From Deltaproteobacteria bacterium (GTDB taxonomy: Bacteria > Desulfobacterota > Desulfomonilia > Desulfomonilales > Desulfomonilaceae): 59,853 nucleotides of DNA. Shown one piece after another: positions 20,204 through 30,093 of this stretch; within the stretch, counting starts at the first letter, position 1, and each line of letters begins with the position of its first letter. The notes beneath the pieces were generated by a model, which saw only the letters and a list, made by a program, of their open reading frames with translations, was not told the DNA's origin and did no database searches. A program made the position numbers and the translations under genes. The stretch lies in NCBI GenBank assembly GCA_026388665.1, contig JAPLJJ010000088.1, positions 1-59,853 on the forward strand, in the 5' to 3' direction.

Positions 20204-21169
20204 TTGAGTATGGAAATTATTCGCGTCCGCGAAAAAATATTTCAAACTTTTTCGAAGCCTTCAGTAGCCCTGGGCAACTTTGACGGAGTTCACCTGGGAC
20301 ATCAGGAAATTCTTAGGAGAACGGTTGAAACTGCTCACGGCAAAGGAAGAGAAGCCGTAGTTTACACATTTGATCCGCATCCGCGTCTGGTCTTGAATCA
20401 GGCCCCTGAGATCCCTCAGATCACAACTTCCGAAGAAAAAGCGGCCATATTACAATCTCTCGGTATTGATGTGCTGGTCCTTGCTGAATTCACAAAAGAG
20501 TTTGCGCGGCAGTCCCCTGAAAGTTTTGTTGAAAATACTCTGGTTGAAGAACTGGCTATAAAGAATCTGTTCGTAGGTGAGAATTATAGGTTCGGTAGCG
20601 GTCGATCAGGGACCCCCCTGCAATTGAAACGAATGGGGCAGGAGATGGGGTTTTCAGTACACATCGTGCCTTCAGTCAAAGTACAAGGAGAGGTTGTGTC
20701 GTCCACACTAATTCGTAAACTTCTCCTCGCTGGAAAAATTGTAGAAGCGAACGAAATGTTGGGTCGGCCTTTTTCGATTCAGGGGAATGTCATTCATGGA
20801 CACAGTAGGGGTAAGGGATTAGGGTACCCGACCGCAAACATAAAGCCGGATAGAAAGTTGAGACCTCCTGATGGGGTTTACGCTGTATTCTGTAAATTCC
20901 AAGGGCAAATCTATCCGTCAGTAATGAACATTGGTCGCAATCCGACTTTTCATGACCGCAAGACTTCTTTTGAGGCTCATCTTCTTGATTTTTCAGAAGA
21001 ACTGTATGGATCAACAATCAAGCTTTTCTTTATCCAAAGGCTCCGAGCTGAACGCACTTTTGCTTCAGTTGATGAACTGAAATTACAAATTGCGAGGGAT
21101 GTGGAAAAGGCTCGAAATATCTTGACAGAATATTCTGAAAATTCAAACCCCGGCGACCTTATGATTTAG
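20204..21169 (+). CDS. ribF: bifunctional riboflavin kinase/FAD synthetase
   Basis: GNFDGVHLGHQEILRR, TFDPHP, GKGLGYPTANI, GVYAVF. Confidence 0.95.
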   Translation: MSMEIIRVREKIFQTFSKPSVALGNFDGVHLGHQEILRRTVETAHGKGREAVVYTFDPHPRLVLNQAPEIPQITTSEEKAAILQSLGIDVLVLAEFTKEFARQSPESFVENTLVEELAIKNLFVGENYRFGSGRSGTPLQLKRMGQEMGFSVHIVPSVKVQGEVVSSTLIRKLLLAGKIVEANEMLGRPFSIQGNVIHGHSRGKGLGYPTANIKPDRKLRPPDGVYAVFCKFQGQIYPSVMNIGRNPTFHDRKTSFEAHLLDFSEELYGSTIKLFFIQRLRAERTFASVDELKLQIARDVEKARNILTEYSENSNPGDLMI

Positions 21170-21254
21170 AAATAATTGTGAATGAAAATGGTTGGGGGCT
21201 AGCGAGAAGAGCTTGTCAAGTTCTGCAAGCAGGTTGCGCGTATTATGCTTTTTA

Positions 21255-21390
21255 GCGCAATGTTATCGTGTGGCACCGGGACGGGGAACTCCTGAACGAA
21301 GATTCGACGGCTCTGCGTCGCTCGTAGTGAAGGTGACCACCGTCCTGGTGCTCCAGGAAAGTTACTCGTTGAAATGCGAATTAGTGTTAC
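21255..21390 (+). repeat. dispersed intergenic element, copy 1
   Basis: Contains CCTGAACGAAGATTCGACGGCTCTGCGTCGCTCGTAGTGAAGG and, 73 nt later, CGTTGAAATGCGAATTA. Confidence 0.8.
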
Positions 21391-21457
21391 TGATCTATCT
21401 GTAAGAACTTCTCACCCTTAACTCTAAGATCATTTTCCCAAAGGTTATTCCTCAAGG

Positions 21458-22339
21458 TTATTTCTTGAAGAAAGCCTCCTTAGCAGCTGTCAGGGTATTT
21501 TTCATCAACATTGCGATGGTCATGGGGCCAACACCACCAGGAACCGGTGTTATAGCCGCCGCCTTTTCCTTTACCTCATTAAACGCTACGTCTCCCACCA
21601 GTTTGAAGCCCTTTTCCGTTCCTGGGGCGTCCACTCTGTTAATACCTACATCAATCACGACAGCGCCTTCCTTGACCATGTCCGCTGTTACGTATTCCGG
21701 GCGGCCAATAGCTCCAATGACTATATCGGCTTCCGCACAACGAGCTTTTAGATTCTTGGTTTTTGTATGGCACATCGTGACTGTCGCGTTCATATCTCGT
21801 TGGTCGAGCATATTCGAAAGGGGCCGACCCACTATGTTGCTTCGCCCTAGGATGACGACGTCCTTACCAGCGGTTTCGAATCCCCCTCTTTTGATAAGCT
21901 CTATGACGCCTGCCGGTGTGCATGGGAGGAATCTTACTTCACCAATGCTGATCAACCCAACGTTAAAGGGGTGGAAACAGTCCACATCCTTTTCGGGAAG
22001 AATCGAACGCAAAATCTTTGTTTCCGGTATATGTTTGGGCAACGGCAACTGACAGAGAATACCGTGAACGGTCTTGTCCTTGTTGTATCCCTCTATGACC
22101 CTAATTAGTTCTTCTGTCGTGGTAGTCGCCGGCAGTCTGGTTTCCAGAGACTTGATCCCGATATACTCGCACGCCTTTTTCTTGTTCAATACATAGACTT
22201 TTGACGCGGGGTCTTCACCGACCAGGATAACCGCAAGGCAGGGTTCCAAACCCTGAGCTTTGAGCTTGACGACTTCCTCTTTCATTTCGTCTTTGAGTTG
22301 TTGAGAAACTTCATTTCCACTAATGATCTTGGCTGACAT
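21458..22339 (-). CDS. folD: methylenetetrahydrofolate dehydrogenase/cyclohydrolase
   Basis: VGEDPASKVYVLNKKKACEYIGI, GRSNIVGRPLSNML, PVPGGVGPMTIAML. Confidence 0.96.
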   Translation of the reverse strand: MSAKIISGNEVSQQLKDEMKEEVVKLKAQGLEPCLAVILVGEDPASKVYVLNKKKACEYIGIKSLETRLPATTTTEELIRVIEGYNKDKTVHGILCQLPLPKHIPETKILRSILPEKDVDCFHPFNVGLISIGEVRFLPCTPAGVIELIKRGGFETAGKDVVILGRSNIVGRPLSNMLDQRDMNATVTMCHTKTKNLKARCAEADIVIGAIGRPEYVTADMVKEGAVVIDVGINRVDAPGTEKGFKLVGDVAFNEVKEKAAAITPVPGGVGPMTIAMLMKNTLTAAKEAFFKK

Positions 22340-22470
22340 GCGGTCCTCCTAAAAGTTTTTTAGCTGATATCTGCGTGACGGTCGTGTTAGCTACTTCACG
22401 GCCTATAATGAGCAATCCAAATCCTAGCGCTATATTTCCTCAATATTTTCGATCTATCATTTAATATTGA

Positions 22471-23253
22471 TTAGTTTTCGATGGCTGAAGCTATTTTCTC
22501 GATTGCCCCGAATATCTCAGGGTCATCGAGAGACGGTGGACGATTTTCAAGATCCGCCCTGGCGATCTCCTCGGAGAAAGGTATAATACCAATCAGAGGA
22601 ATCTCACCTAAATTTTCCTTCAGGAACTTTTCCTGGTCCGGATTGCGAACTTTACTCCCCACCGCAGCGATGTTCTTGAGTCCTATATCTTGAGTAAGCT
22701 GTCGAACCTTGTTTGCGGTTTCTATACTCCTTTGACCGGGCTCCACAACTATTAGCAGGCGATCCACTCCCTGGGCCGTGCCGCGGCCCAAATGCTCAAT
22801 ACCTGCTTCCATGTCCATTATAACGAGGTCTTTTTCATAAAGAACCAGATGATTTATTAGGGCCTTAAGTAAGACACTTTCAGGACATATACATCCCCCT
22901 CCGCCTTTCTTGACTGTCCCCATTATAAGAAGCCTAACACCATCCTTTTCACGTCCGAGAGCCTCCGGCAGGTCATCCACCTTCGGATTCATTTTGAAGA
23001 ATCCGCCAACGGTCCCCTTTTTACTCTCCGTCCGTTCATAAATTAGGTCTTCCATTTTGGCGATCGGCGTTATACCGGAAGTGTCAATACCCAGAGCGGA
23101 CCCAAGGTTGGCGTCAGGATCAGCGTCAACAGCCAAAACCCTGTAGCCCTTTCTGGCCCAATAGCGAGCTAATAAGCTGCTTAGCGTAGTCTTGCCTACT
23201 CCCCCTTTACCCGAGACAGCGATCTTCATAGTGACCTCAGTAAGGTAATTCAA
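22471..23253 (-). CDS. cooC: CooC-type MinD/ParA ATPase (CO dehydrogenase nickel insertion)
   Basis: SGKGGVGKTTLSSLLARYWA, GGGCICPESVLLKAL, DMEAGIEHLGRGTA. Confidence 0.9.
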   Translation of the reverse strand: MNYLTEVTMKIAVSGKGGVGKTTLSSLLARYWARKGYRVLAVDADPDANLGSALGIDTSGITPIAKMEDLIYERTESKKGTVGGFFKMNPKVDDLPEALGREKDGVRLLIMGTVKKGGGGCICPESVLLKALINHLVLYEKDLVIMDMEAGIEHLGRGTAQGVDRLLIVVEPGQRSIETANKVRQLTQDIGLKNIAAVGSKVRNPDQEKFLKENLGEIPLIGIIPFSEEIARADLENRPPSLDDPEIFGAIEKIASAIEN

Positions 23254-23293
23254 AAATTCGGATAAGTCCTGAAGAATTATGTTCTAGATATTA

Positions 23294-23941
23294 TTATCGT
23301 TTGGATCGTCTCATCAATTCCAGGACGGCCATCTGGGCTGCCACAGCCATGTCTTCGGCGCTAAAATAGAGTTCCGCAGTTTCATCAAACAGCACAGTTG
23401 CCTCTGGTGGAAATTCCTCATCCCCTTTCCATACTACGCACGTAATTGGCATGAATGGAAAGTAGGAAAGCTCAATCGCCGCGTCACCGCTGTCAAGGAC
23501 CTTTCCGTTCAGTTCTTTTCCAACTTCAACCATAAGGGAAGGATTCTTACCGAATACGGCGATCAAAATCTCTTTTGTTCTTCTGTTAAAGGCCGGTTCA
23601 TAAAATGCGCCTTCTTTGAATTCTCTGAAATGTTTGAGCTTTCCCGTAGGTTTGCGGCCTTCGCTTGAATTCAGGTAGTGCACACAAAGTATGGACAGCC
23701 AGATAGGGGCTTCTTCCCCAGTCTCCTGAATAGTGAACTTCTTAGTTTCGAGATCCAGCAGGACATGCATGTTCAGGTGAGGCACTACGATCGCCCCCCC
23801 CCTTGAAATTAAAGACCCCGACTTTTTCGCTATCCATTTCGGATCTTTTCTGCTGAAGATGTCGAGCCCAATGGCCAGAGCCCTCTCATAGTTGTCCTGT
23901 TTCGGAAGATCCAATTTATTATTGTCTTTAACGGTTAACAT
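23294..23941 (-). CDS. DUF3786 domain protein
   Basis: Sequence resemblance (NYERALAIGLDIFSRKDP..., LNSSEGRKPTGKLKHFREFKEGAFYEPAF); next to cooC. Confidence 0.75.
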   Translation of the reverse strand: MLTVKDNNKLDLPKQDNYERALAIGLDIFSRKDPKWIAKKSGSLISRGGAIVVPHLNMHVLLDLETKKFTIQETGEEAPIWLSILCVHYLNSSEGRKPTGKLKHFREFKEGAFYEPAFNRRTKEILIAVFGKNPSLMVEVGKELNGKVLDSGDAAIELSYFPFMPITCVVWKGDEEFPPEATVLFDETAELYFSAEDMAVAAQMAVLELMRRSKR

Positions 23942-24051
23942 ATTTGAGACCTGTTACGAACGAACGATATCCGTCCCAAGAGTCTAAAACGATGTAGCGC
24001 CCCTGTTCACAAAATTACCACAGAGAGACACCAGCAGAGGGCGCCTGCATT

Positions 24052-25632
24052 CTATATAGTAATACGGCGAACTGAAACTACGTGGCTGACCGCTCCCAGG
24101 TCATTCAGGACTTCGTCACCCGCCTTCGTGTCGGTTGTCAGAAAAAGTAGCGCCTCGCCTCCAGGCTGATAACGGGCAAACTGAAAATGCGAAATATTGA
24201 TCCCACGGTTGCCTAACGTGAGTCCTACCTGACCGATTATGCCCGGCATGTCCCAACCGTGGATGAGAAGCAGTTCCCCGGATAAATCAAATTCACCTCG
24301 GAAATGCCCGTATCTCACCATGCGGGGTTCGGACTTACCGAACAATGTGCCTTCCACAACGTGTTCTCTGTTTTGGGTAATTACTTTGAAACGCAAAAGA
24401 GAGATAAAGTTCTCAGCGCGACTTACTTTGGTTTCAGAGACTACTATGCCTCTCTCTTCAGCAACCATCGGCGCATTTACCAGATTGACGTCGTCAACCA
24501 TTATCGGTGTCAACAATCCTTTCAAAAAGGACGTTGTGATCGGCTTGAGTTCCATTTCCAGGACATCGCCAGAGTATTGCGCCTCGACGGTTTTAATGCC
24601 GGTCTGAATCATAGCGCCCAAGAAGAGACCCAGTCGCTGGGCCAAGTCCAGGTACGGCTTGAGATTTTCAAGGGCCTCACCGGAAACAGCCGGCGCATTA
24701 ACCGCATTCTGAATTGTCCCATCCAGAAGGTAATCCCTGATCTGGTTCGCAACCGCGATTGCGACATTATCCTGAGCTTCTGCGGTAGAAGCCCCTAAGT
24801 GCGGTGTGCATATTACTCGATCCAGTTGAATCAGGCGGGTCAAACCGGGAGGTTCCTGCAAATACACGTCAAGAGCCGCGCCCCCAACTTTACCGGACTC
24901 GATCGCGTCCGCCAGATCATCTTCATTCACGACCGGGCCTCTTGAGCAGTTTATGATCCTGACCCCCGACTTCATTTTGGCTATGTTTTTCGAGCTTATC
25001 AGGTTTCTTGTTTCATCCGTCAAAGGCACGTGCAGTGTAATTATGTCGGATTCGTTAAAAACGTCTTCTATTGTTCCGAGTCTTACGCCCATCTGTTTAG
25101 CTTGATCAACTGAAAGGAACGGGTCATAAGCGATAACCTTCATACCCAGTCCCATCGCCCTGTCTGCCACGATAGCCCCGATCTTACCCAATCCCACAAC
25201 ACCAAGGATCTTGTTGAAGACCTCGGATCCGGAGAATTTTTTCTTCTCCCATTTTCCCTGCTTCATTGACGCGTTTGCCTGAGGAATATTTCTTGCCAGG
25301 GACATCATCATGGAAATGGCGTGTTCGGCTGTAGTTACTGAATTTCCGCCAGGGGTGTTCATCACCACAATGCCTCTTTTGGAAGCCGCTCTGATATCTA
25401 CGTTATCAAGCCCAGTCCCCGCGCGACCTACGACTTTCAGGTTATCGGCCGCGGCAATCACTTCCGCGGTTACTTTGGTGGCTCCTCGAACTACCAGGCC
25501 GTGATACTGCGGGATCGTTGCGATGAGTTCTTCCGGGCTCAAGCCGACTCTAACGTCAACTTCGACGCCGGGTGCGTCCCTAAAAATTTGAACACCCAAA
25601 TCAGATAGATTGTCCGATACAAGGACTTTCAC
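24052..25632 (-). CDS. serA: D-3-phosphoglycerate dehydrogenase
   Basis: GRAGTGLDNVDI, GVVGLGKIGAIVADRA, NCSRGPVVNEDDL, C-terminal ACT domain. Confidence 0.95.
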   Translation of the reverse strand: MKVLVSDNLSDLGVQIFRDAPGVEVDVRVGLSPEELIATIPQYHGLVVRGATKVTAEVIAAADNLKVVGRAGTGLDNVDIRAASKRGIVVMNTPGGNSVTTAEHAISMMMSLARNIPQANASMKQGKWEKKKFSGSEVFNKILGVVGLGKIGAIVADRAMGLGMKVIAYDPFLSVDQAKQMGVRLGTIEDVFNESDIITLHVPLTDETRNLISSKNIAKMKSGVRIINCSRGPVVNEDDLADAIESGKVGGAALDVYLQEPPGLTRLIQLDRVICTPHLGASTAEAQDNVAIAVANQIRDYLLDGTIQNAVNAPAVSGEALENLKPYLDLAQRLGLFLGAMIQTGIKTVEAQYSGDVLEMELKPITTSFLKGLLTPIMVDDVNLVNAPMVAEERGIVVSETKVSRAENFISLLRFKVITQNREHVVEGTLFGKSEPRMVRYGHFRGEFDLSGELLLIHGWDMPGIIGQVGLTLGNRGINISHFQFARYQPGGEALLFLTTDTKAGDEVLNDLGAVSHVVSVRRITI

Positions 25633-25904
25633 GAGGATATTCCTCCCTTGATGTAAAATGTATTACAACGGTCAGTGGTTACAGGCGAACATTAGGGTTC
25701 GTTACCCATCTCCAAAAAATACTAATCATCCATGAAAGAGGATGCTTATATTCCTGGCCTCAACCGATTCCTGGTCACGAATCTCGTTTTAATTAAAGGA
25801 TCTATGAGCCGGCCATAACGCTCCGCTTTTTTTTATCAATAACATGGGGATCTGTCAAGAATCGGCTCGTGAACAAAACGAACGAAAATTTTCTCAACAG
25901 CGGG

Positions 25905-26309
25905 TCAAGTGTTTAAGAAGATAGTCACTAGGAATAGAGCGATTATCGCGAGACTCATAGGAAGTAGAGGAGCAGGCAAAATACGATCCATTTGAGTTGT
26001 TTTTTCAAGGTTAGCCCAGTAGGAAATGAGATCCGGATCTGAAACAGCGCCTTCTATCTCTTGAGTCTTCAAAACCGAACCCTGTGGATCGGAGGCGCCA
26101 GAACTACCCTGATCAATTGGGGCATTGGAGCCGACTAACGAATCTTCCAGAATTATCGCTTCATCCAACAGTTCAAGCTTTGAAGAATCTTCAAATTCAA
26201 CCTGCTGAAACACCTGTAATGTTTTGGAACCTTCCGGCGCCTTTACCTTATGATCAAGAACCATCTTGCTTGCAACCACCTTTTTTCGGGAATGATTCCA
26301 TAATGTCAA
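25905..26309 (-). CDS. hypothetical protein with C-terminal TM segment
   Basis: ORF with single C-terminal hydrophobic helix (LPMSLAIIALFLVTIFL). Confidence 0.5.
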   Translation of the reverse strand: MTLWNHSRKKVVASKMVLDHKVKAPEGSKTLQVFQQVEFEDSSKLELLDEAIILEDSLVGSNAPIDQGSSGASDPQGSVLKTQEIEGAVSDPDLISYWANLEKTTQMDRILPAPLLPMSLAIIALFLVTIFLNT

Positions 26310-26576
26310 AAAAAATTAGGACCACGCCATTAGCTTAATAAATTATAATAAATTATTCAGAAAAGTCACGGTTTATATTTATGTTTTATCTCTTATGTCT
26401 CACATAACCATGTTGGTCAAATGACGGATCAATTTTGTTGCGCCGACGCGTCTACCGTAGTACTTGTAAAGGCCAAGAGAGAAACCGCTCAAAATTGAAT
26501 GAATCAAAATAGCACTGTGCAATGTCTATCCTGTTAACTATCTTCTTTTTATTAAGGAATAATAAGAGAGGCATTC

Positions 26577-27131
26577 ATGGAAAAGAAACCAGCGGACGTA
26601 AGGGATTCAATAGCCGAAATGATGGAGAATATCGGGACAATCGGTGTTTTCATGTTAGGAGAGATCAGGGTTTTTCTTAAGAAGAGTTGGGGCGCTTCAA
26701 AGGAAGATTTCTTTTCCGCGGTTGATCAGACCGCAAAGACGCTCAAACGCTCCGGAAAAATGGCTGTTGGTGACATAGAAACAGCCTCGGCTAAGATAAA
26801 AGATGCTTGGGAACTGCTTGATCGCGAAAGGAATCTTGATTGGGATAATTTCATCACTGATCTTAAGCAACGCCTGAAAACTATAGGGGCCTTGAGCAAA
26901 GACACCTTTGGTTTATGCGTCAATCAGGCAAGGGAAGTCCTGGACAAACAATGGACGGTCCTTGGGAGGATTGGTGAGGATAGGGTTAAACAGGTCCAGG
27001 AACACTCGGGACAAATGACCGAAGTAATAAAAACACATTTCGGTGGGTTGATGGAGACTGTGCAAAAGACCGGGAAAAAGCTTGACCGAGCCTTAGACGC
27101 AGCCTGGAATGAAATAAAGAGGAAAGATTGA
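26577..27131 (+). CDS. hypothetical helical protein
   Basis: 184-aa ORF with helix-rich, partly repetitive sequence; upstream purine-rich RBS. Confidence 0.6.
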   Translation: MEKKPADVRDSIAEMMENIGTIGVFMLGEIRVFLKKSWGASKEDFFSAVDQTAKTLKRSGKMAVGDIETASAKIKDAWELLDRERNLDWDNFITDLKQRLKTIGALSKDTFGLCVNQAREVLDKQWTVLGRIGEDRVKQVQEHSGQMTEVIKTHFGGLMETVQKTGKKLDRALDAAWNEIKRKD

Positions 27132-27156
27132 ACGCCCCAAAATTTTTCCACGGGGT

Positions 27157-27867
27157 TTGGTTTGTATTCAAATGGTTAGAGATCATAAGAAGACCAGTGC
27201 GAAATATGGCAAACGCTCTTTAACAGTCGGGCTTACCGGGGGAATAGCCAGCGGCAAGAGTTATGTGAGCAACATTTTCCGTCAGAACGGCATTCCTGTA
27301 ATATGCGCGGATGAACTCGCTCGTGAGGTTGTAAAACCAGGTTCTAACGGCCTAAGAGACATAAAGGCAGTTTTCGGAGATTCCGTTGTAGATACCGACG
27401 GGACTTTGAATCGGCCTGAATTAGCTAGAGTAGTTTTCTCCGATCCTTCAAAACGAAAAATCCTGGAAGCGATAATACATCCGAGAGTGTCCAGTGAAAA
27501 AGAGCGTCTCGTAAAAGAATATTGGAAACAAGGGAATTCCATAGTTGTTGTTGATGTGCCCCTGTTATTTGAGGCTGGCTGGGAAAATGCCTTTGATCTG
27601 GTGATACTGGTCTACTCTCCCCGAAAACTCCAAAAGAAGCGCTTATTGCACAGGGACAAGATATCGCCTGATCAAGCCTTGTCCAGACTGAACGCCCAGA
27701 TGGACATAGAATCCAAGAAAACGATGGCTGACATAATAATTGACAATAGTGGAGAACTTGAGGAGACAGAAAGACAAGTAACCAGCATAATAGATAAACT
27801 CAGATCCATATTACGTGAAAATTTTACTCGTGAGGAAAGTTCATGGAAAAACGGTCATGGGACCTGA
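27157..27867 (+). CDS. coaE: dephospho-CoA kinase
   Basis: VGLTGGIASGKSYVSNIF, ICADELAREVV, IIHPRV. Confidence 0.95.
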   Translation: MVCIQMVRDHKKTSAKYGKRSLTVGLTGGIASGKSYVSNIFRQNGIPVICADELAREVVKPGSNGLRDIKAVFGDSVVDTDGTLNRPELARVVFSDPSKRKILEAIIHPRVSSEKERLVKEYWKQGNSIVVVDVPLLFEAGWENAFDLVILVYSPRKLQKKRLLHRDKISPDQALSRLNAQMDIESKKTMADIIIDNSGELEETERQVTSIIDKLRSILRENFTREESSWKNGHGT

Positions 27868-28595
27868 TCAGCAAAGAGAAATTATCTGAGGCAATAAGCC
27901 GTCAGATGATCTGGGGCAAGAATCTGATGGCTGTTCGTATCGAACTTGCCCCGAATTCCGGGGTCCCGATTCATGAACATGAGTCTGAACAACTTACCAT
28001 GGTGCAGACCGGACAGGTGACGCTCCATTTTCCGGAACACGGAGATTTTATATTGGGGCCTAACGAGATGTTAGTGATCCCGTCAATGGTTCCTCACAGC
28101 GCTTTAGCAGGACCGGAAGGCTGTCAGGTCATCGATCTGTTTTCCCCGATACGGCAGGATTTCATTGATGGTTCAACCAGTTACTTCAAGAAGCCGGAGT
28201 CCGGCACCGAGCAGGTTGAACTGGACAACGCAGCGAAGACGTCACGGAAAGATCCCTACACTGAACTCCACGGTTTTCTGGCGGGTGTAGGTATAAGAGT
28301 TCCTATCGAGAAGCTCAGGGAGTATCCTTTAGATACAATTGCCCGATACACATACGAAAAAGAATGTATCACCATGGGGCAGCTCCGGCAAATTCTGGGT
28401 ATTGACAAGAAGCAGGCCAAAGACATGCTGAGGATCTGGAAGCATGGGGACGATCATAGTGAGTCGAGTTACAAGAGAAACCTCGAACGCGTCGTTATCG
28501 TGCCCAATGTCTATCAGCCTGCGCGTCCAGTCCCAGATCCAGAGTCCGAAACTGCAAAGGAAAAAGATGGACGAAAAGAAGATTCTGAAGATTAA
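27843..28595 (+). CDS. cupin-domain protein with additional C-terminal region
   Basis: PIHEHESEQLTMVQTGQVTLHFPEHGDFILGPNEMLVIPSMVPHSA; overlaps coaE end. Confidence 0.85.
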   Translation: MEKRSWDLISKEKLSEAISRQMIWGKNLMAVRIELAPNSGVPIHEHESEQLTMVQTGQVTLHFPEHGDFILGPNEMLVIPSMVPHSALAGPEGCQVIDLFSPIRQDFIDGSTSYFKKPESGTEQVELDNAAKTSRKDPYTELHGFLAGVGIRVPIEKLREYPLDTIARYTYEKECITMGQLRQILGIDKKQAKDMLRIWKHGDDHSESSYKRNLERVVIVPNVYQPARPVPDPESETAKEKDGRKEDSED

Positions 28596-29355
28596 ATACG
28601 CAGTAAAGAGAAATTTCGAACAGAGTCCGGATAAGTATTCGGAATTTGAGACTAAATACGGTTTTTTTTACTCTCTGAACGCTGTTCTGCTTGATAGGCT
28701 CAAAATCCAGTCCAATGCCAGGGTCCTTGATATCGGGTGTGGCACAGGTGCCAGTTCTAGACAGATCTTAGAGACTATCCCTGGAGCTATGGTGTGGGGG
28801 CTCGACAATTCGCCTTCCATGTTGGATGTGGCGAGAAGTAACAATCAGGATCCATCAAGGCTCAAGTTCATCGAAGGAGACGCCGGCGACCTCCTGAGTT
28901 GTTTGCACGAGTCAGTAGATGTTGTTATTTACAGCGCGTCCATATTTCTAGTTCCGGACTACCAGGCAAGTTTGTCCCAGGCTTGGAAACTCTTGGAACC
29001 TGGCGGCGAACTGGGTTTGACTTATATGGTGGGGGTTTATGACAATAGCGCTGAGAACGCATTTATTTGTGCGGACCGGGATGCTCAAACCAATGTCAGT
29101 ATGAAGAAACCGGTTGAATTTGATGGCCTGGCTAATTTCGTGCAGAATCTCTTTGGTTCGATTGATGTTGAAACTATCAACTTCTTATATGATCTTGATC
29201 TGCTCAAGCAGTTCTATTCTATCCCAGCCATGTCTGCGGGGCTATATCCGTCTTTCGGGTATGAAGATCGACTGAAAATGCTGGACAAACTATTTTCTCA
29301 CTTGTCCTGCGACACGTTGTCATTTCGGTGGAACCTCATTACTGCCAAGAAATAA
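28567..29355 (+). CDS. SAM-dependent methyltransferase (class I)
   Basis: VLDIGCGTGASSRQILETIPGAMVWGLDNSPSMLDVAR. Confidence 0.9.
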   Translation: MDEKKILKIKYAVKRNFEQSPDKYSEFETKYGFFYSLNAVLLDRLKIQSNARVLDIGCGTGASSRQILETIPGAMVWGLDNSPSMLDVARSNNQDPSRLKFIEGDAGDLLSCLHESVDVVIYSASIFLVPDYQASLSQAWKLLEPGGELGLTYMVGVYDNSAENAFICADRDAQTNVSMKKPVEFDGLANFVQNLFGSIDVETINFLYDLDLLKQFYSIPAMSAGLYPSFGYEDRLKMLDKLFSHLSCDTLSFRWNLITAKK

Positions 29356-29458
29356 AGTCCCGCGTAGTGGGACCGGCCTCTGTGCCTGTCATTAGTCTTG
29401 GTGGCGACAACTATTTGAAAAAGCGAATCGGTATGGTCGGGTCGAGGTTTTACTCCGA

Positions 29459-29728
29459 TTATGGCTCTCGCTGGTGAGTCTTGGACTGATTCCTGGCTTG
29501 AATTTCTTTTTCAGCCTCCAAGTAAAGTCGCCTAATTTCTTCAATCGTATTCTCTGAAATTTTCGATCTCTCAGAATCACGAGGCGGGGGCTGGAACATT
29601 TGATGGGAGACCCACCGTTGGGGGGCGTCCTTTTCCATATTAGACGCGGATTGGGCCATTGCTTGTGGAATAGTCAAAGCCGAGAAAATAGGTATTATCA
29701 ATAAAATGGGCAATGCCGCTAATCTCAT
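29459..29728 (-). CDS. small secreted/membrane hypothetical protein
   Basis: MRLAALPILLIIPIFSALTIPQAMAQS signal peptide; start refined from 29863 because a terminator lies inside the longer ORF. Confidence 0.55.
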   Translation of the reverse strand: MRLAALPILLIIPIFSALTIPQAMAQSASNMEKDAPQRWVSHQMFQPPPRDSERSKISENTIEEIRRLYLEAEKEIQARNQSKTHQREP

Positions 29729-29820
29729 TCCCTCTCCAATAATTATTGAATGACTGCGACGGCAACGAAGCATGGGAAGCAATACCACACAAATATCCGA
29801 GCCGCAACAGCGTAGTCCTG

Positions 29821-29851
29821 AAAAAAAAAGAAGTGACCAGAGGCCACTTCT
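29821..29851 (-). terminator. strong intrinsic terminator (minus strand)
   Basis: Minus-strand AGAAGTGGCC-TCT-GGTCACTTCT followed by T9. Confidence 0.8.
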
Positions 29852-29879
29852 CTGTCGATTCAACCAGTGTTCGGTATCT

Positions 29880-30020
29880 TATACCGATTCGCTTTTCAAC
29901 GATTAAATGGCCGGCAGGCATGGACCAGGGTTTTCCTTCACTACAAGCGACGCAAAGCCGTCGAATCTTCGTTCAGGAAACCCATGTCCCATGTTACTTT
30001 CATGTGAGCAAAATCGTATT
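29880..30020 (-). repeat. dispersed intergenic element, copy 2
   Basis: Reverse complement contains CCTGAACGAAGATTCGACGGCTTTGCGTCGCTTGTAGTGAAGG and, 74 nt later, CGTTGAAAAGCGAATCGGTAT. Confidence 0.8.
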
Positions 30021-30093
30021 AATGCGAATTGAAGGTCTTGCTCCGAATGCTGACTACTGTCCCTCGACAATTAAAATTTACGGCCGGGAAAAG

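Noticed and set aside
21192-21404. 70-aa ORF MGASEKSLSSSASRL...
   Set aside because: It spans dispersed element copy 1; homologous copies do not preserve the reading frame, so translation is unlikely.
29459-29863. Full-length 134-aa ORF call
   Set aside because: The 5' third contains a strong minus-strand terminator; the signal-peptide start at 29728 is better supported.
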